DNA from: Streptomyces fagopyri
GTDB taxonomy: Bacteria; Actinomycetota; Actinomycetes; Streptomycetales; Streptomycetaceae
Direction: 5' to 3'
NCBI RefSeq assembly: GCF_009498275.1
Contig: NZ_CP045643.1
Coordinates: 620,001 to 684,000 of the forward strand
Length of the DNA stretch: 64,000 nucleotides
A program made the translations under genes and the position numbers. Below, in pieces: positions 18,143 to 27,513 of this stretch. The notes beneath the pieces were generated by a model that saw only the letters and a program-made list of their open reading frames with translations, was not told where the DNA came from and did no database searches. Numbering within the stretch: the first letter of the stretch is position 1; every line of letters starts with the position of its first letter.

Positions 18143-18292
18143 GTCCGTCGCGGGCAGCCCCGGCGTGATGTCCATGAGTGCCTCACCGACCTTCTCGGCG
18201 TCGAACACCCGTGAATCCGGGATCAGCGGCTGCACGAGAGCACTGGTCGTCGTCTTGCCCGCGCCATGGGTACCGTTGAGCCATACGATCAT
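18143..18292 (-). pseudogene. Truncated TmrB-like P-loop kinase (5' fragment)
   Basis: From an ATG at 18292 the first ~50 residues match the start of TmrB-like ATP-binding/tunicamycin-resistance-type kinases: 'MIVWLNGTHGAGKTTTSAL' with a P-loop, then '..LIPDSRVFDAEKVGEALMDITPG'. After 'LPATD' the resemblance stops. The expected 'PPWRPLVVE' segment is absent and the frame runs on antisense through the VOC gene. This is the head of a gene whose remaining two thirds have been lost. Confidence 0.65.
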
Positions 18293-18502
18293 GGCACCCG
18301 AGGCTAACGGTGCGCGGTGGCCACGCGGTCGAACCGCTCCTACGAGTCCTCGACCGCGTACCGGCGCTGAGGGCTGACCCGAACCGCCCGTCACCGAGCT
18401 GACAGGCTCCCGGAAACTCCGTGGCCGCCGAGTTCCCGGCACCGCTATCGTGCGGTCTCCCGATCCGCCGTACCCGCGTCCTACGTTCAGAGAGCGATTA
18501 CG

Positions 18503-18856
18503 ATGACCAGCCGTCGAGCGACGACGACCCTGTGGCGCCCCACCGGCCCCAAGGAGCTCGACCTGGTCAGGGAGTTGAACTGGCGTGCCTGGCCACCCCG
18601 GCTGCCCGAGCAGCCGATCTTCTACCCGGTCCTCAACGAGGACTACGCGGTCAGGATCGCGCGGGACTGGAACGTGAAGCACGATGGCGCCGGCTTCGTC
18701 ACCCGTTTCGAGGTCGAGTCGGAGTTCTTGAGCCGGTATCCCGTCCGGCAGGCCGGAGGGCGGACGATCCTCGAACTCTGGGTGCCGGCCGAGGAGCTGG
18801 ACGACTTCAACGCTCACGTCGTCGGCGAGATCCAGTTGGTGCACGAGTTCCACTGA
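18503..18856 (+). CDS. Conserved hypothetical protein (often named ADP-ribosylation/crystallin J1)
   Basis: 117 residues, cytoplasmic, no signal. The 'LWRPTGPKELDLVRELNWRAWPPRLPEQPIFYPVLNEDYA' type of N-terminus and 'ELWVPAEELDDFNAHVVGEI' end match a common actinobacterial family that databases label ADP-ribosylation/crystallin J1, apparently without biochemical support. No catalytic motif can be named. The ATG at 18503 has only a weak purine-rich site upstream. It is isolated between the TmrB remnant and a leftward ABC operon. Confidence 0.75.
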   Translation: MTSRRATTTLWRPTGPKELDLVRELNWRAWPPRLPEQPIFYPVLNEDYAVRIARDWNVKHDGAGFVTRFEVESEFLSRYPVRQAGGRTILELWVPAEELDDFNAHVVGEIQLVHEFH

Positions 18857-19140
18857 GGCGGGCGGACCCGTTGAAGTGGCATGTACGCATGCCGAGTTGA
18901 CTGGATGTCCACTCGGTGTCGGACCGCGTGATCGGCCATCGCCGACCGTTGGTCGCGCTCCGGTCCCGCACACGGCTCGCCAAGGGCACGGGGCTCGTCG
19001 TGGACGACGCCTTCGTGCCTGGCCGAACCGAACCGTCGCCGAGCAGGCGCGGGCCCCCTCCCCCGCGCCGCCGGCCTCCACCTCCGTGTGTCTCATGCCC
19101 CGCGCCCCGGCGTGCGCCGTACGGCGCCGACCGATGTCGG

Positions 19141-21564
19141 TCACTCCGTGCGCAACGCCGTGGCCGTACGGACCTTGGCCGCCCAGCCCGCCGGGGCCGT
19201 CGCGCCCAGCAGGGCGACGAGCACCCCTGCCAGGCCCAAAAGAACCAACTGTGGGACGTCGTACACGTCGAGGACCGACGGCGGCAGGCGGGTGCCCGCG
19301 GCTTCTCCCATGACCGGCAGCACGTAGCCGTGCAGCGCGAACCCGGCCGGGACACCGATCAGCGCACCGACCACGCCGATCGCGGCCACGGACGCGAGCA
19401 CCAGTCCCACCGTCTGCCGCGGGGACATGCCGAGCGCCTTGCACACTCCCAGGTCGTGGACACGCTCGCGGGTGTCCAGGACAACGGAGTTGAGCACCCC
19501 GAGGCCCGCCACGGAGACCAGCATCAGGGTGAGCAGCGCGGCCATCGCCTCCAGCAGGAGGATCATGTTCTCCCCCTGCGGAGCGGAGTCGACGAAGACG
19601 TCGCCGCCCAGCGGCGAGACCACCTCACCGAGTTCACGGGCGTAGTCGGCCGGGGAAACCCCCGCCTTCACCTCGATGTTGAAGGCTCCGGGCTCCGCCG
19701 AGGGGAAGCTGTCGAGATCCGCGTGGACCTGCATGCCGTCGTCCGACGTGTCGAAGGCCTCGCCGACGATCCGCAGGCGCACCGTCTCCTTCTCGAAGGT
19801 CACCCGCACGAAGTCGCCGATCCTGGTACCGGTCCTCTCCAGGAAGCGGGTGGGCACCACGACCTGGCCCCGCCCGTCGATCCAGCGGCCGGCGATCATC
19901 TCGTAAGCGCCGGAGCTCGAATCGCCCTGGTACAAGCTGGCCCGCACGGTGCCCGAGATCCCGGACACCGTGGCGTCCCCGTGCGCCATCCCGTAGTACG
20001 AGGCGGTGCCGGGCTGGGCCGCGATCGCGGCGCGCACCGCGTCCGGGTCGGCCGACGGCTGCTGCTGGTCCGGTCCTGAGGCGGCTGTCGTCCGCTGCGG
20101 GCCGGCCGAGGGCTGTTTCGGTTTCTTCTCCACCCGGAGGGGCCCGGAGCCCGAGTCGTGGGCGCCACTGACGGCGGTGACGTCGGCGCGGTTCTCGGGG
20201 TCCTGCGCGCCGGCCACCGCGTCGAGGGACTGGGTCAGCCCCACGGCGAACGTCGCGGCCACCGTCCCGAAGGTCACCGCGAGCACCATCGCGAGGGCAC
20301 GCACGGGGTGCGCGAACGGACTCGCGAGGCCGTACGTCACCGGCCTCGGCAGCGGAAGCCGGCCGGCCGCGCGGTGCGCCCACTGGCCGCGTGTGGAGCG
20401 CGGCGCCCGGCCGACGGCGATCGCCTCGACCGTACGCAGCCTCCCGGCCCGCAGCGCGGGCACCAGGGCCGCGATCCCGACCACGAGCAGCGCGCAGGCC
20501 GGCACCACGACATCCACCCACCAGGCCACCGTGAGCGACACGGTCCCGTACACGGATTCGGTGTCCTCGAGCAGCGGCACGGCCAGCAGGTTGCCCAGGA
20601 CGACTCCCAGCGCGATACCCGCCCCTGCCGGGATCAACGCCTGGGCCACATAGGCCCTTACGACTTCGCGCGGGGTGAATCCGATGGCCTTGAGGATGCC
20701 GATGCGGCGCAGGCTCGTGCCGACGGCGCCGCTGATCACGCTGCCGACGATGATCACCGACATGACGATCCCGAGCACGCCGAAGGCGAACAGGAACGGG
20801 ATCGTCGCCGCCGCGCCCTGATCGGCGGCACGCTTGGTGTCCAGCCATGACTGGGTACCGATCAGTGCTCCGGCGGGCAGGGCGGCGGTGAGCTTCTTCC
20901 GGTCCTCCGCGATCCGGGCCTTCGTCCCCGCGGAGTCGAAGCGGTAGAGCATCTGGCTCGTGAGGCGGCTGTCCCCGGTGACGAGGGACCTGACCTGGGC
21001 GGGGGTCGCCCAGACGTCGGCGCTCGCGCCCGCGGACAGCGCGAAGCCGACCACCGTCAGCGTCGGCGCGTTCGCGGTGTCCGAACTCCTCAGCGTCGCA
21101 CCGAGCTTGAGGAACGGGCCGGAGAACGAGGCGGACAGCACGATCTCGCCGGGCTTGCGCGCCCACCGGCCGGACTTCAGGTCCAGTTCGTCCACGTCAC
21201 CTCCCGGACCGGGCCGTCCGACCAGCGTCAGCGCGGGCAGGTGTCCCCCGTCCCGGCCCACCGGGCTGATCGTCGTGGACGGGAAGGGTCCCGCGCTCGC
21301 CGCGACCTCGTCCAGGCGGCCGGTGCTCGCCAGTCGGGCCGCGCTCACCCGGTTCGGGGCGAACTGTGCGGTGATGTGCGCTCCGTGCTGCCGCGCGAAG
21401 GCGTGGTCGAAGGGAGCGTTCGTGGCGACCATGAGGGACCCGGCGACCACGGCCGAGGCCACCGCCATCATCGTGGCCACGGCGATGACCAAGGTCTGGA
21501 CGCGTCGTCTGGCGACGCCGGAGCGTACGACCCGTCCCAGGGCACCGCTGCCGAACGGGCTCAT
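19141..21564 (-). CDS. FtsX-like ABC transporter permease
   Basis: 807-residue inner-membrane permease. An N-terminal helix (about residues 20-45) and a long extracytoplasmic region lead to the first FtsX core ('VISGAVGTSLRRIGILKAIGFTPREV', about 290-320). A second helix group sits near 395-480, and the C-terminal FtsX core ends in 'AAKVRTATALRTE'. The start ATG overlaps the ATPase stop codon (ATGA at 21561-21564), so the two are translationally coupled. A NarL-type two-component system is encoded divergently. This is the usual layout for a cell-envelope or antimicrobial-peptide exporter switched on by its own sensor. Confidence 0.93.
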   Translation of the reverse strand: MSPFGSGALGRVVRSGVARRRVQTLVIAVATMMAVASAVVAGSLMVATNAPFDHAFARQHGAHITAQFAPNRVSAARLASTGRLDEVAASAGPFPSTTISPVGRDGGHLPALTLVGRPGPGGDVDELDLKSGRWARKPGEIVLSASFSGPFLKLGATLRSSDTANAPTLTVVGFALSAGASADVWATPAQVRSLVTGDSRLTSQMLYRFDSAGTKARIAEDRKKLTAALPAGALIGTQSWLDTKRAADQGAAATIPFLFAFGVLGIVMSVIIVGSVISGAVGTSLRRIGILKAIGFTPREVVRAYVAQALIPAGAGIALGVVLGNLLAVPLLEDTESVYGTVSLTVAWWVDVVVPACALLVVGIAALVPALRAGRLRTVEAIAVGRAPRSTRGQWAHRAAGRLPLPRPVTYGLASPFAHPVRALAMVLAVTFGTVAATFAVGLTQSLDAVAGAQDPENRADVTAVSGAHDSGSGPLRVEKKPKQPSAGPQRTTAASGPDQQQPSADPDAVRAAIAAQPGTASYYGMAHGDATVSGISGTVRASLYQGDSSSGAYEMIAGRWIDGRGQVVVPTRFLERTGTRIGDFVRVTFEKETVRLRIVGEAFDTSDDGMQVHADLDSFPSAEPGAFNIEVKAGVSPADYARELGEVVSPLGGDVFVDSAPQGENMILLLEAMAALLTLMLVSVAGLGVLNSVVLDTRERVHDLGVCKALGMSPRQTVGLVLASVAAIGVVGALIGVPAGFALHGYVLPVMGEAAGTRLPPSVLDVYDVPQLVLLGLAGVLVALLGATAPAGWAAKVRTATALRTE

Positions 21565-22253
21565 CGGACGGCCTCCACCTGGGTGTCGACGGCGACGCGG
21601 CCGTCCACCAGATGGATCGTGCGGTGCGCGCACGCCCGGGCGAGTTCCAGGTCGTGCGTGACGAGGACGACGGTCTGGCCGCCGCGGTGCAGATCCACGA
21701 GCAGCTCCCGTACTTCCTGTCCCGACGCGGTGTCCAGTGCGCCGGTCGGCTCGTCGGCGAGCAGGAGCGCGGGCCGGTTCACCAAGGCCCGTGCCACCGC
21801 GACCCGTTGGCGTTCGCCGCCGGACAACCGCCCCGGGTAGGCGCGGGCGTGCTTGTGGATGCCGAGCACCTCCATCAGCTCCCCGGCACGCGACGCGGCC
21901 GTCCGGCGGGCGGTTCCGGTCAGTTGGGCGGGAAGCTGGATGTTGTCGGCGACGGTGAGGTCGTCGAGCAGGTTGAAGAACTGGAAGACCATGCCGATCT
22001 GTTCACGGCGGAACCGGGCCAGCGCGTGCTCGCTCAGCCGGTCGATGCGCTGTCCGGCCACGGTCACGGTGCCCTCGCTCGGCCGGTCCAGACCGGCGAC
22101 GAGGTTGAGGAGCGTGGACTTGCCGCTGCCGGACGGCCCCGTCACGGCGAGGGCTTCGCCCTCGGCCACGCGGAGGTCGACCGGTCCGAGCGCCGCGGCG
22201 TCGGTGCCGCCGTACCGCTTGGCCACGCCCTCCAGTTCGATCACCTGAGTCAT
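21561..22253 (-). CDS. ABC transporter ATP-binding protein (LolD/MacB type)
   Basis: 230 residues. Walker A 'GPSGSGKSTL', Q-loop 'VFQFFNLLDDLTVADNI', signature 'LSGGERQRVAVARAL', Walker B 'LLLADEPTGALD', H-loop 'LVTHD'. Starts at the ATG at 22253 and overlaps the permease gene by 4 bp. Motor of the adjacent FtsX permease. The gap of 213 bp to the divergent histidine kinase holds both promoters. Confidence 0.95.
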   Translation of the reverse strand: MTQVIELEGVAKRYGGTDAAALGPVDLRVAEGEALAVTGPSGSGKSTLLNLVAGLDRPSEGTVTVAGQRIDRLSEHALARFRREQIGMVFQFFNLLDDLTVADNIQLPAQLTGTARRTAASRAGELMEVLGIHKHARAYPGRLSGGERQRVAVARALVNRPALLLADEPTGALDTASGQEVRELLVDLHRGGQTVVLVTHDLELARACAHRTIHLVDGRVAVDTQVEAVR

Positions 22254-22466
22254 GGGTGTGTCCGTCCTTCGTGGTCGAGGAGCCGATGCCCTGTGCGGGC
22301 CCGGTGAACGTACGGGCGGACGCCGGCACGGCGCGTCGGCCACGGCACCGACATCGGGCCCTCCCCCCGGAGGACCCGCCGCGGGGTCATCCCCGAGGAG
22401 TACTCCTGCCGGACAGGGGTCCGGCCGTCCAGACGGACGCGGACCCGTGCCGCGGGGCCACACAAT

Positions 22467-23849
22467 GTGCGGATGAAGACGGAGGACCCGTACGGGCGGC
22501 CACGCGACGTGCGGCGGCCGGGCACATGGCGGGAGCGGGCCGGCGACGTGTTGCGGCCCGGGACGTGGTGGGCTCACGTCGGCGACGCGATGCGGCCGGA
22601 GGGCAGGCCCGCCCCGCTGTCCCGGCGGGCGGCGCGCGTGGACGTGGTGCTGGCGGTCGTGCTGACCGTCGTCGCGCTGATCGTCGCGGCGCGCTACCCC
22701 GGCGACGGGCCGGTGCGGATCAGCTCCAGGGCCGTGTCCGAGAGCCGGGGATCACTCCCCCACCCGCCGGCCGTTCCCCGTCCCGGGTTCGGGTACGAAC
22801 CGGAGCCCTCCGCGCCTCCCTGGGTGCTGGTCGTGCTGTCGGCCCTGCCGCTCGTGGCCCGGCGCAGGTATCCGTTGCTCGCGTTCGCGGTGGTCGCCGC
22901 CGCGGCACTCGCCATTGGTGACCGCGTCTCCTGGATCAACGTGCTGACCTGCAGTATCGGGGCGTACGGAGCCGTCGTGCACAGCCGCTACCGGACGCGG
23001 GCGATGGCCGCGCTGATCGTCACCGCGGTGCTGGCGGGTGTCGCGTTCCGGGACTCGGACCCCGTGCTGCCCGGCTGGTCAAGCCCGGCGGTCGTGCTCC
23101 TGGTCGCCGGGGTGCTGGCCAGTCTCGTCCGCTTCGGGCGCCTGCGGCTGGAGGCCAGCCGGAAGCGCTTCACGGACCTCCAGCAGGACCAGGAGAAGGC
23201 CATGCGCAGGGCCGTCGAGGAGGAGCGTGCCCGGATAGCCGCCGAACTGCACGACGTCGTCACCCACAATGTGAGCGTGATGGTCATTCAGGCCGGCGCG
23301 GCGCGCAAGGTGATGGACGCGGCCCCGGAGCGGTCCAGACAAGCACTGCTGGCGGTGGAGGCCGGCGGCCGCGCCGCCATGGCCGAACTCCGCCATGTGA
23401 TGGGCCTGCTCGCCGGCCCGGACGCGGGCGCCGGCAGCCCCGCCGACGGCCTGGAACCGCAGCCCGGCCTGGGACAGCTCGACGGCCTCGCCGAACGGGT
23501 GCGGGCCGCCGGGACACCGGTGGACCTGACGGTGTCGCTGCCGCCCGGCACGCTGCCGCCCGGCGTGGAACTCACGGCGTACCGCGTCGTCCAGGAGGCG
23601 CTCACCAACACGATCAAGCACGCGGCGGGCGCCGGGGCGACGGTGACGATCGGCCTCGCCGGCTCCTGGCTGGAGATCGAGGTGACCGACACGGGAGCCG
23701 TCCGCGACTCGCCGCCGGTGGACGGCAACGGCCGCGGCCTGATCGGGCTGCGCGAGCGCCTCGCGGTCTACGGCGGCGAGCTCACGGCCGGGCCCACGCT
23801 CGCGGGCGGATACCGGGTCACGGCCCACATCCCGTGGGAGGCGGTGTGA
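22467..23849 (+). CDS. NarL-type sensor histidine kinase
   Basis: 460 residues. The N-terminus has an odd duplicated 'RPGTW' segment (residues ~17-35), then about four membrane helices between residues 57 and 222. A HisKA_3 dimerisation domain carries the phospho-acceptor H262 in 'ERARIAAELHDVVTHNVS', followed by a HATPase domain ('EALTNTIKHA', 'GRGLIGLRERL'). The start is either GTG 22467 or ATG 22473; neither has a clear ribosome-binding site, so translation may be leaderless. Coupled to the response regulator by a GTGA overlap. Likely controls the divergent ABC exporter. Confidence 0.92.
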   Translation: MRMKTEDPYGRPRDVRRPGTWRERAGDVLRPGTWWAHVGDAMRPEGRPAPLSRRAARVDVVLAVVLTVVALIVAARYPGDGPVRISSRAVSESRGSLPHPPAVPRPGFGYEPEPSAPPWVLVVLSALPLVARRRYPLLAFAVVAAAALAIGDRVSWINVLTCSIGAYGAVVHSRYRTRAMAALIVTAVLAGVAFRDSDPVLPGWSSPAVVLLVAGVLASLVRFGRLRLEASRKRFTDLQQDQEKAMRRAVEEERARIAAELHDVVTHNVSVMVIQAGAARKVMDAAPERSRQALLAVEAGGRAAMAELRHVMGLLAGPDAGAGSPADGLEPQPGLGQLDGLAERVRAAGTPVDLTVSLPPGTLPPGVELTAYRVVQEALTNTIKHAAGAGATVTIGLAGSWLEIEVTDTGAVRDSPPVDGNGRGLIGLRERLAVYGGELTAGPTLAGGYRVTAHIPWEAV

Positions 23850-24541
23850 ACGGGCCCGCCCTGCGCGCCGTCATCGCGGACGACCAGGCCCTGGTGCGTA
23901 CGGGATTCGGAATGATCCTCGCCGCGGACGGGATCGAGGTGACGGCCGAGGCGGCGGACGGGGCCGAGGCGGTCGACGCGGTGAGGCGCACCCGGCCCGA
24001 CGTCGTCCTCATGGACATCCGGATGCCGCGGATGGACGGCATCGAGGCCACCCGGCACATTCTCGGCAGCGGGGTCCAGGGCGGTGAAGGCACCCGGGTC
24101 ATCATCCTCACCACGTACGACCTCGACCACTATGTGTACGCGGCGCTCACCGCCGGAGCGAGCGGCTTCCTGCTCAAGGACGTCACCCCCGAGCACCTCG
24201 TGGCGGCCGTGCGGCTCGTGCGCTCCGGCGACGCGCTGCTGGCGCCCACGATCACCCGCAGGCTGATCGAGCGCTTCGCACACCGCCAGGAGTCGCCGCC
24301 GAACGGCCTCCACCACGACCTGTCCGGGCTGACCCCGCGCGAACTCGAAGTGCTGCGCCTGCTGGCGACCGGCCTCAGCAACGCCGAACTCGCCGACCGC
24401 CTGTTCCTCAGCCCGACCACGGTCAAGACGCATGTCGGCCGCATCCTGTCGAAGCTCGACCTCCGAGACCGCGTCCAGGCCGTCGTACTCGCCTACGAGA
24501 GCGGCCTGATCTCCCCGCAACACCCACCCGGCACCAACTGA
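23846..24541 (+). CDS. NarL/LuxR-family response regulator
   Basis: 231 residues. Receiver domain with phospho-acceptor D57 ('VVLMDIRMPRMDG'), acidic pair in 'IADDQ', and Lys in 'FLLKDVTPEHL'. A C-terminal LuxR helix-turn-helix follows ('LTPRELEVLRLLATGLSNAELADRLFLSPTTVKTHVGRIL'). The GTG at 23846 overlaps the kinase stop codon. Partner of the preceding kinase. Confidence 0.95.
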   Translation: MNGPALRAVIADDQALVRTGFGMILAADGIEVTAEAADGAEAVDAVRRTRPDVVLMDIRMPRMDGIEATRHILGSGVQGGEGTRVIILTTYDLDHYVYAALTAGASGFLLKDVTPEHLVAAVRLVRSGDALLAPTITRRLIERFAHRQESPPNGLHHDLSGLTPRELEVLRLLATGLSNAELADRLFLSPTTVKTHVGRILSKLDLRDRVQAVVLAYESGLISPQHPPGTN

Positions 24542-24576
24542 ACCCCATGGCAGGGGCTTGGTCACGAGGCCGGATG

Positions 24577-25190
24577 TCAGCCCCGCGACGGTCCACCGGG
24601 CGGCGCCGGAGAAGGATCTTCCGCGCCAGGTCTCCCGGCACGCCCTCGCTCACGCGGCCTGCCGCGTGGTGGCGGCGATGGGGCCTGCCGGGGTCGGCCG
24701 CATCCCTGCGGAAGCCCCCTCCCCTCACCGGTGCCGCCGGTGGCGGTCTCGCGGTCTTCGGCGGTCTGCCGCCGTTCACCGCGCACGCCGCTCCCGAGCG
24801 TCCCGCCGACGTGACCCTCGTTCCGGAGACCGAGGCGACCAGCCTCTGGTATCGCACGCCCGCCGCCGAGTCACGCATCATTCAGGAGGCTCTGCCGCTG
24901 GGAAACGGCCGCCTGGGGGCTCTGATCGGCTGCGACCCGGCGGACGACTTCCTCTACCTCACCGACGGCTCGTTCTGGACCGGCGGACGCAGTGACACCC
25001 CAACCGACGACGGGCAACTCCCCTACGGACCCGATGACTTCGGAAGTCTCGGCCTCCTGGCCAAGCTCCGGATCACGCTGCCGGACCACACAGCCCAGAC
25101 GATCAGTGACTACAGACGCGGCCTCGACCTGAGCAACGGTGTCGTGTCCGCGACCTACCGGCACCGTGGAGTCCGCTTCCGCCGGGAGGC
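24577..25190 (+). pseudogene. Truncated glycoside hydrolase family 95 (alpha-L-fucosidase-like) N-terminus
   Basis: After an Arg-rich, possibly Tat-type leader and a hydrophobic stretch ending near 'TAHAAP', the frame shows the GH95 N-terminal signature. It reads 'LWYRTPAAES..QEALPLGNGRLGALIG', then 'LTDGSFWTGG', 'LGLLAKLRITLPDH' and 'YRRGLDLSNGVVSATYRHRGVRFRREAV'. GH95 enzymes have 700-800 residues; here only the first ~150 domain residues survive. At about 25190 the sequence switches abruptly to an unrelated sigma-factor fragment. No catalytic residues of GH95 remain, so it is not functional. Confidence 0.75.
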
Positions 25191-25586
25191 CGTCAGTGGC
25201 CGCTGGAGCAGGCCGGCAGCGGGGGTGACCCCGCACTGGGAGCCGTGGACGGCGAGGCGCTGGAAGTCGCGGTGCTGATACTCATGGAAAGACTCACGCC
25301 GGCGCAGCGGGCGGCGTATGTGCTCCGAGAGGCATTCGATTACCCGTACGGGCGGATCGCCGAAGTGCTCGGCCAGTCCCAGACCAACGCGCGCCAACTC
25401 GTCAGCCGGGCGCGAAGGCATCTGGCCGCGGAGAAGCGTGCCACTGTCACGGCCGCCGACCACCGCCAGTTCTTGACGGCATTCTCCACGGCCTCCCAGG
25501 AAGGAAATGTGGCCGTACTGGAGGAACTGCTCAGGGAAGAGATCGTCTCGTACTCCGACTGCATGGGCGCCGCGCAGGCCGCGTAA
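25191..25586 (+). pseudogene. ECF41/SigJ-type sigma factor fragment (region 4 and start of SnoaL tail)
   Basis: In the third frame, from about 25191, a fragment of an ECF41-type sigma factor is readable. It has a linker with 'WPLEQ...DPAL', region 4 'LMERLTPAQRAAYVLREAFDYPYGRIAEVLGQSQTNARQLVSRARRHL', then 'HRQFLTAFSTASQEGNVAVLEELL' which begins the SnoaL-like C-terminal domain. Region 2, needed for promoter opening, is missing. The tail stops after 'SYSDCMG' at 25586. An internal ATG at 25245 could start a 113-residue protein, but it would lack core binding. The fragment is fused directly to the GH95 remnant. Confidence 0.75.
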
Positions 25587-25718
25587 TTCCCTGACTTCCG
25601 CCGTCAGCGGTCAACCGTCAGGCACGTGACCCGGCCGGCTCCCCGTCTCGCTCCTTCCGAGCAATCCCGTTCCGGGCGGCCCATTCCGAGGGAATGGTCC
25701 GCCCGGTCACCGTCGGTT

Positions 25719-26321
25719 TCAGGGCGTCGCGGGGTCCGGCCAGAGCGCGCGCAAGGCGTCCGGGACCCCCTCCAGCGTCTTGGAGTCCCCCATGGCCAGC
25801 TGGAGAATGTAGCCGGGCAGCATGCACATCAACGTGGCGGCGATCGCCTCCGGGGACACCGCGCCCGTGAGGCTGCCGCGCTGCTGGTGCTCCCGGATGA
25901 CATCGGTCAGCGCGTTGCGCATCTGAGCCATCAGATCGTCGAACTGCGCGGCCAGGGAGGGGTTCCGCAGAGATTCGGACCAGGCCAGTACGGACAGCCC
26001 GGCGATGTTCTGCTCAGCCGTCTTGGTCTTCACGATTTCCAGGACATCGGCGATGAGATCACCGATGGAACTGCTGGGCCTGTTCCTCGCGACACTGTTG
26101 ACCATCGCGAGAACGTCGCGCATGTTCTCCTCGACGATCGCCGTGATCATTTCGTTCTTGCTGGCGAAATGCCGATACACCGCACCGGCCGAGAGGCCCG
26201 ATTCCGCGAAGAGGTCCTGCATGGACGTCGAATGGAATCCGTCGCGCAGAAAGCAGCGGCGCGCCGCGTCCAGGATCTGCGCCCGGCGGGCGTCCATGTA
26301 CTCCTGCGTGACCTTGGGCAT
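25719..26321 (-). CDS. TetR-family transcriptional regulator
   Basis: 200 residues. N-terminal helix-turn-helix 'RRAQILDAARRCFLRDGFHSTSMQDLFAESGLSAGAVYRHFASKNEM' at about residues 12-58, followed by an all-helical ligand domain. The ATG at 26321 lies 30 bp from a perfect 17-bp palindrome. No exporter or enzyme gene sits divergently next to the palindrome, so it may be autoregulated only, or its neighbour target has been lost. Confidence 0.94.
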   Translation of the reverse strand: MPKVTQEYMDARRAQILDAARRCFLRDGFHSTSMQDLFAESGLSAGAVYRHFASKNEMITAIVEENMRDVLAMVNSVARNRPSSSIGDLIADVLEIVKTKTAEQNIAGLSVLAWSESLRNPSLAAQFDDLMAQMRNALTDVIREHQQRGSLTGAVSPEAIAATLMCMLPGYILQLAMGDSKTLEGVPDALRALWPDPATP

Positions 26322-26351
26322 GGGCCATCCTCAGCGAAAAAAACGAACCTT

Positions 26352-26368
26352 CATGTTAACTTAACATG
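26352..26368. promoter_or_regulatory. Perfect 17-bp palindrome, probable TetR operator
   Basis: CATGTTAACTTAACATG: 8-bp arms around one central base, unusually AT-rich for this genome, 30 bp upstream of the TetR start. The remaining 26369-26721 stretch up to the methyltransferase gene shows no gene. Confidence 0.75.
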
Positions 26369-26721
26369 CCGCGTGCTTATGCGCCGGTCCGTCGGCCCGC
26401 AATTCGTGATGCACGGCCGTCCATACCGGGTACCCCCGGCGGGACCGCGGCAGACCTCGACGACATCCCGTTCTGCCCGGACCGCGGCGCCCGGGCGCGG
26501 CGGCCGGGCGCGGCGGCCGAAGGGCCGGCGGGTGACCCGGCCGCGTGACCTGCCGGCCGGTGGCCTCCGACCACGGCTGGTGCGGGCCATGCGTCGCCGG
26601 CGCTACGACGAGCCTCAAGGCCCGCTGATCTCGTTGAGCCCGCACCCTGCGATCATGTTGGCCGGCGGCATCGAACCGTCAGTACAGCAGGTGTCCGCTC
26701 GGCTGTAGCAGGGAGTTGAAC

Positions 26722-27513
26722 ATGCCGGACATTGCCGTAGACCCGGTTGCCCACAATCGAGCAGCCTGGGACAAATACGTCCAAGAGGGCAACGAGTGGT
26801 CGAGGCCGGTGAGTTCGGAGGATGTCGAGCGCGCCCGCACGGGCGACTGGTCGATCGTTCTCGTTGGGCATGAGCCAGTCGACCGCTCCTGGCTGCCGAC
26901 GGACCTGACCGGCAAGGACGTGTTGTGCCTGGCCTCCGGCGGTGGCCAGCAGGGTCCGATCCTCGCCGCCGCAGGGGCGCGGGTCACCGTATTCGACAAC
27001 TCACCCCGCCAGCTCGGCCAGGACCAGATGGTGGCGGCGCGGGACGGACTCGAACTGCGCACCGTCCTGGGCGACATGCGCGACCTCAGCGCCTTCGGCG
27101 ACGCGACATTCGACGTCGTGTTCCAGCCGGTCTCCAACCTGTTCGTACCAGACCTGGCAGCGGTGTGGCGTGAGTGCTTCCGCACCCTGCGACCGGGCGG
27201 AACCCTGCTCGTGGGATTCCTCAACCCTGATGTGTACTTGTTCGACCACGAGGCGCTCGACGAGCGCGGCGAGCTGATCGTCGTGCACAAGCTGCCCTAC
27301 AGCGATGTCACGCACTACTCCGCCGAGGAACGCGCCACGAGGTTCGGCGCGGATGCCCCTCTTGAATACAGCCACACCCTCACCGACCAGATCGGCGGGC
27401 AACTCGCCGCGGGGTTCGTCCTCACCGGCTTCGCGGAAGCGCCGCACCATTCCAACGCATCCGCTCCATACATGTCGAACTATTTCGCGACGTTGGCGGT
27501 CAAGCCGGGCTGA
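26722..27513 (+). CDS. Class I SAM-dependent methyltransferase
   Basis: 263 residues. SAM-binding motif I is modified to 'VLCLASGGGQQGPILAAAGARVTVFDNS' (residues ~70-97), motif II 'DATFDVVFQPVSNLFVPDL', and 'LRPGGTLLVGFLNP' post-motif. N-terminal 'NRAAWDKYVQEGNEWSRPVS' is typical of small-molecule/unknown methyltransferases in this branch. ATG at 26722 with GGGAG upstream; a TTG at 26716 is less likely. Substrate unknown. Confidence 0.92.
   Translation: MPDIAVDPVAHNRAAWDKYVQEGNEWSRPVSSEDVERARTGDWSIVLVGHEPVDRSWLPTDLTGKDVLCLASGGGQQGPILAAAGARVTVFDNSPRQLGQDQMVAARDGLELRTVLGDMRDLSAFGDATFDVVFQPVSNLFVPDLAAVWRECFRTLRPGGTLLVGFLNPDVYLFDHEALDERGELIVVHKLPYSDVTHYSAEERATRFGADAPLEYSHTLTDQIGGQLAAGFVLTGFAEAPHHSNASAPYMSNYFATLAVKPG

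Noticed and set aside
17006..19444. 812-codon leftward frame spanning the reductase tail, VOC gene and beyond
   Set aside because: Only the ~50 residues at 18143-18292 resemble a protein family (TmrB-like kinase head). The rest is antisense to real genes.
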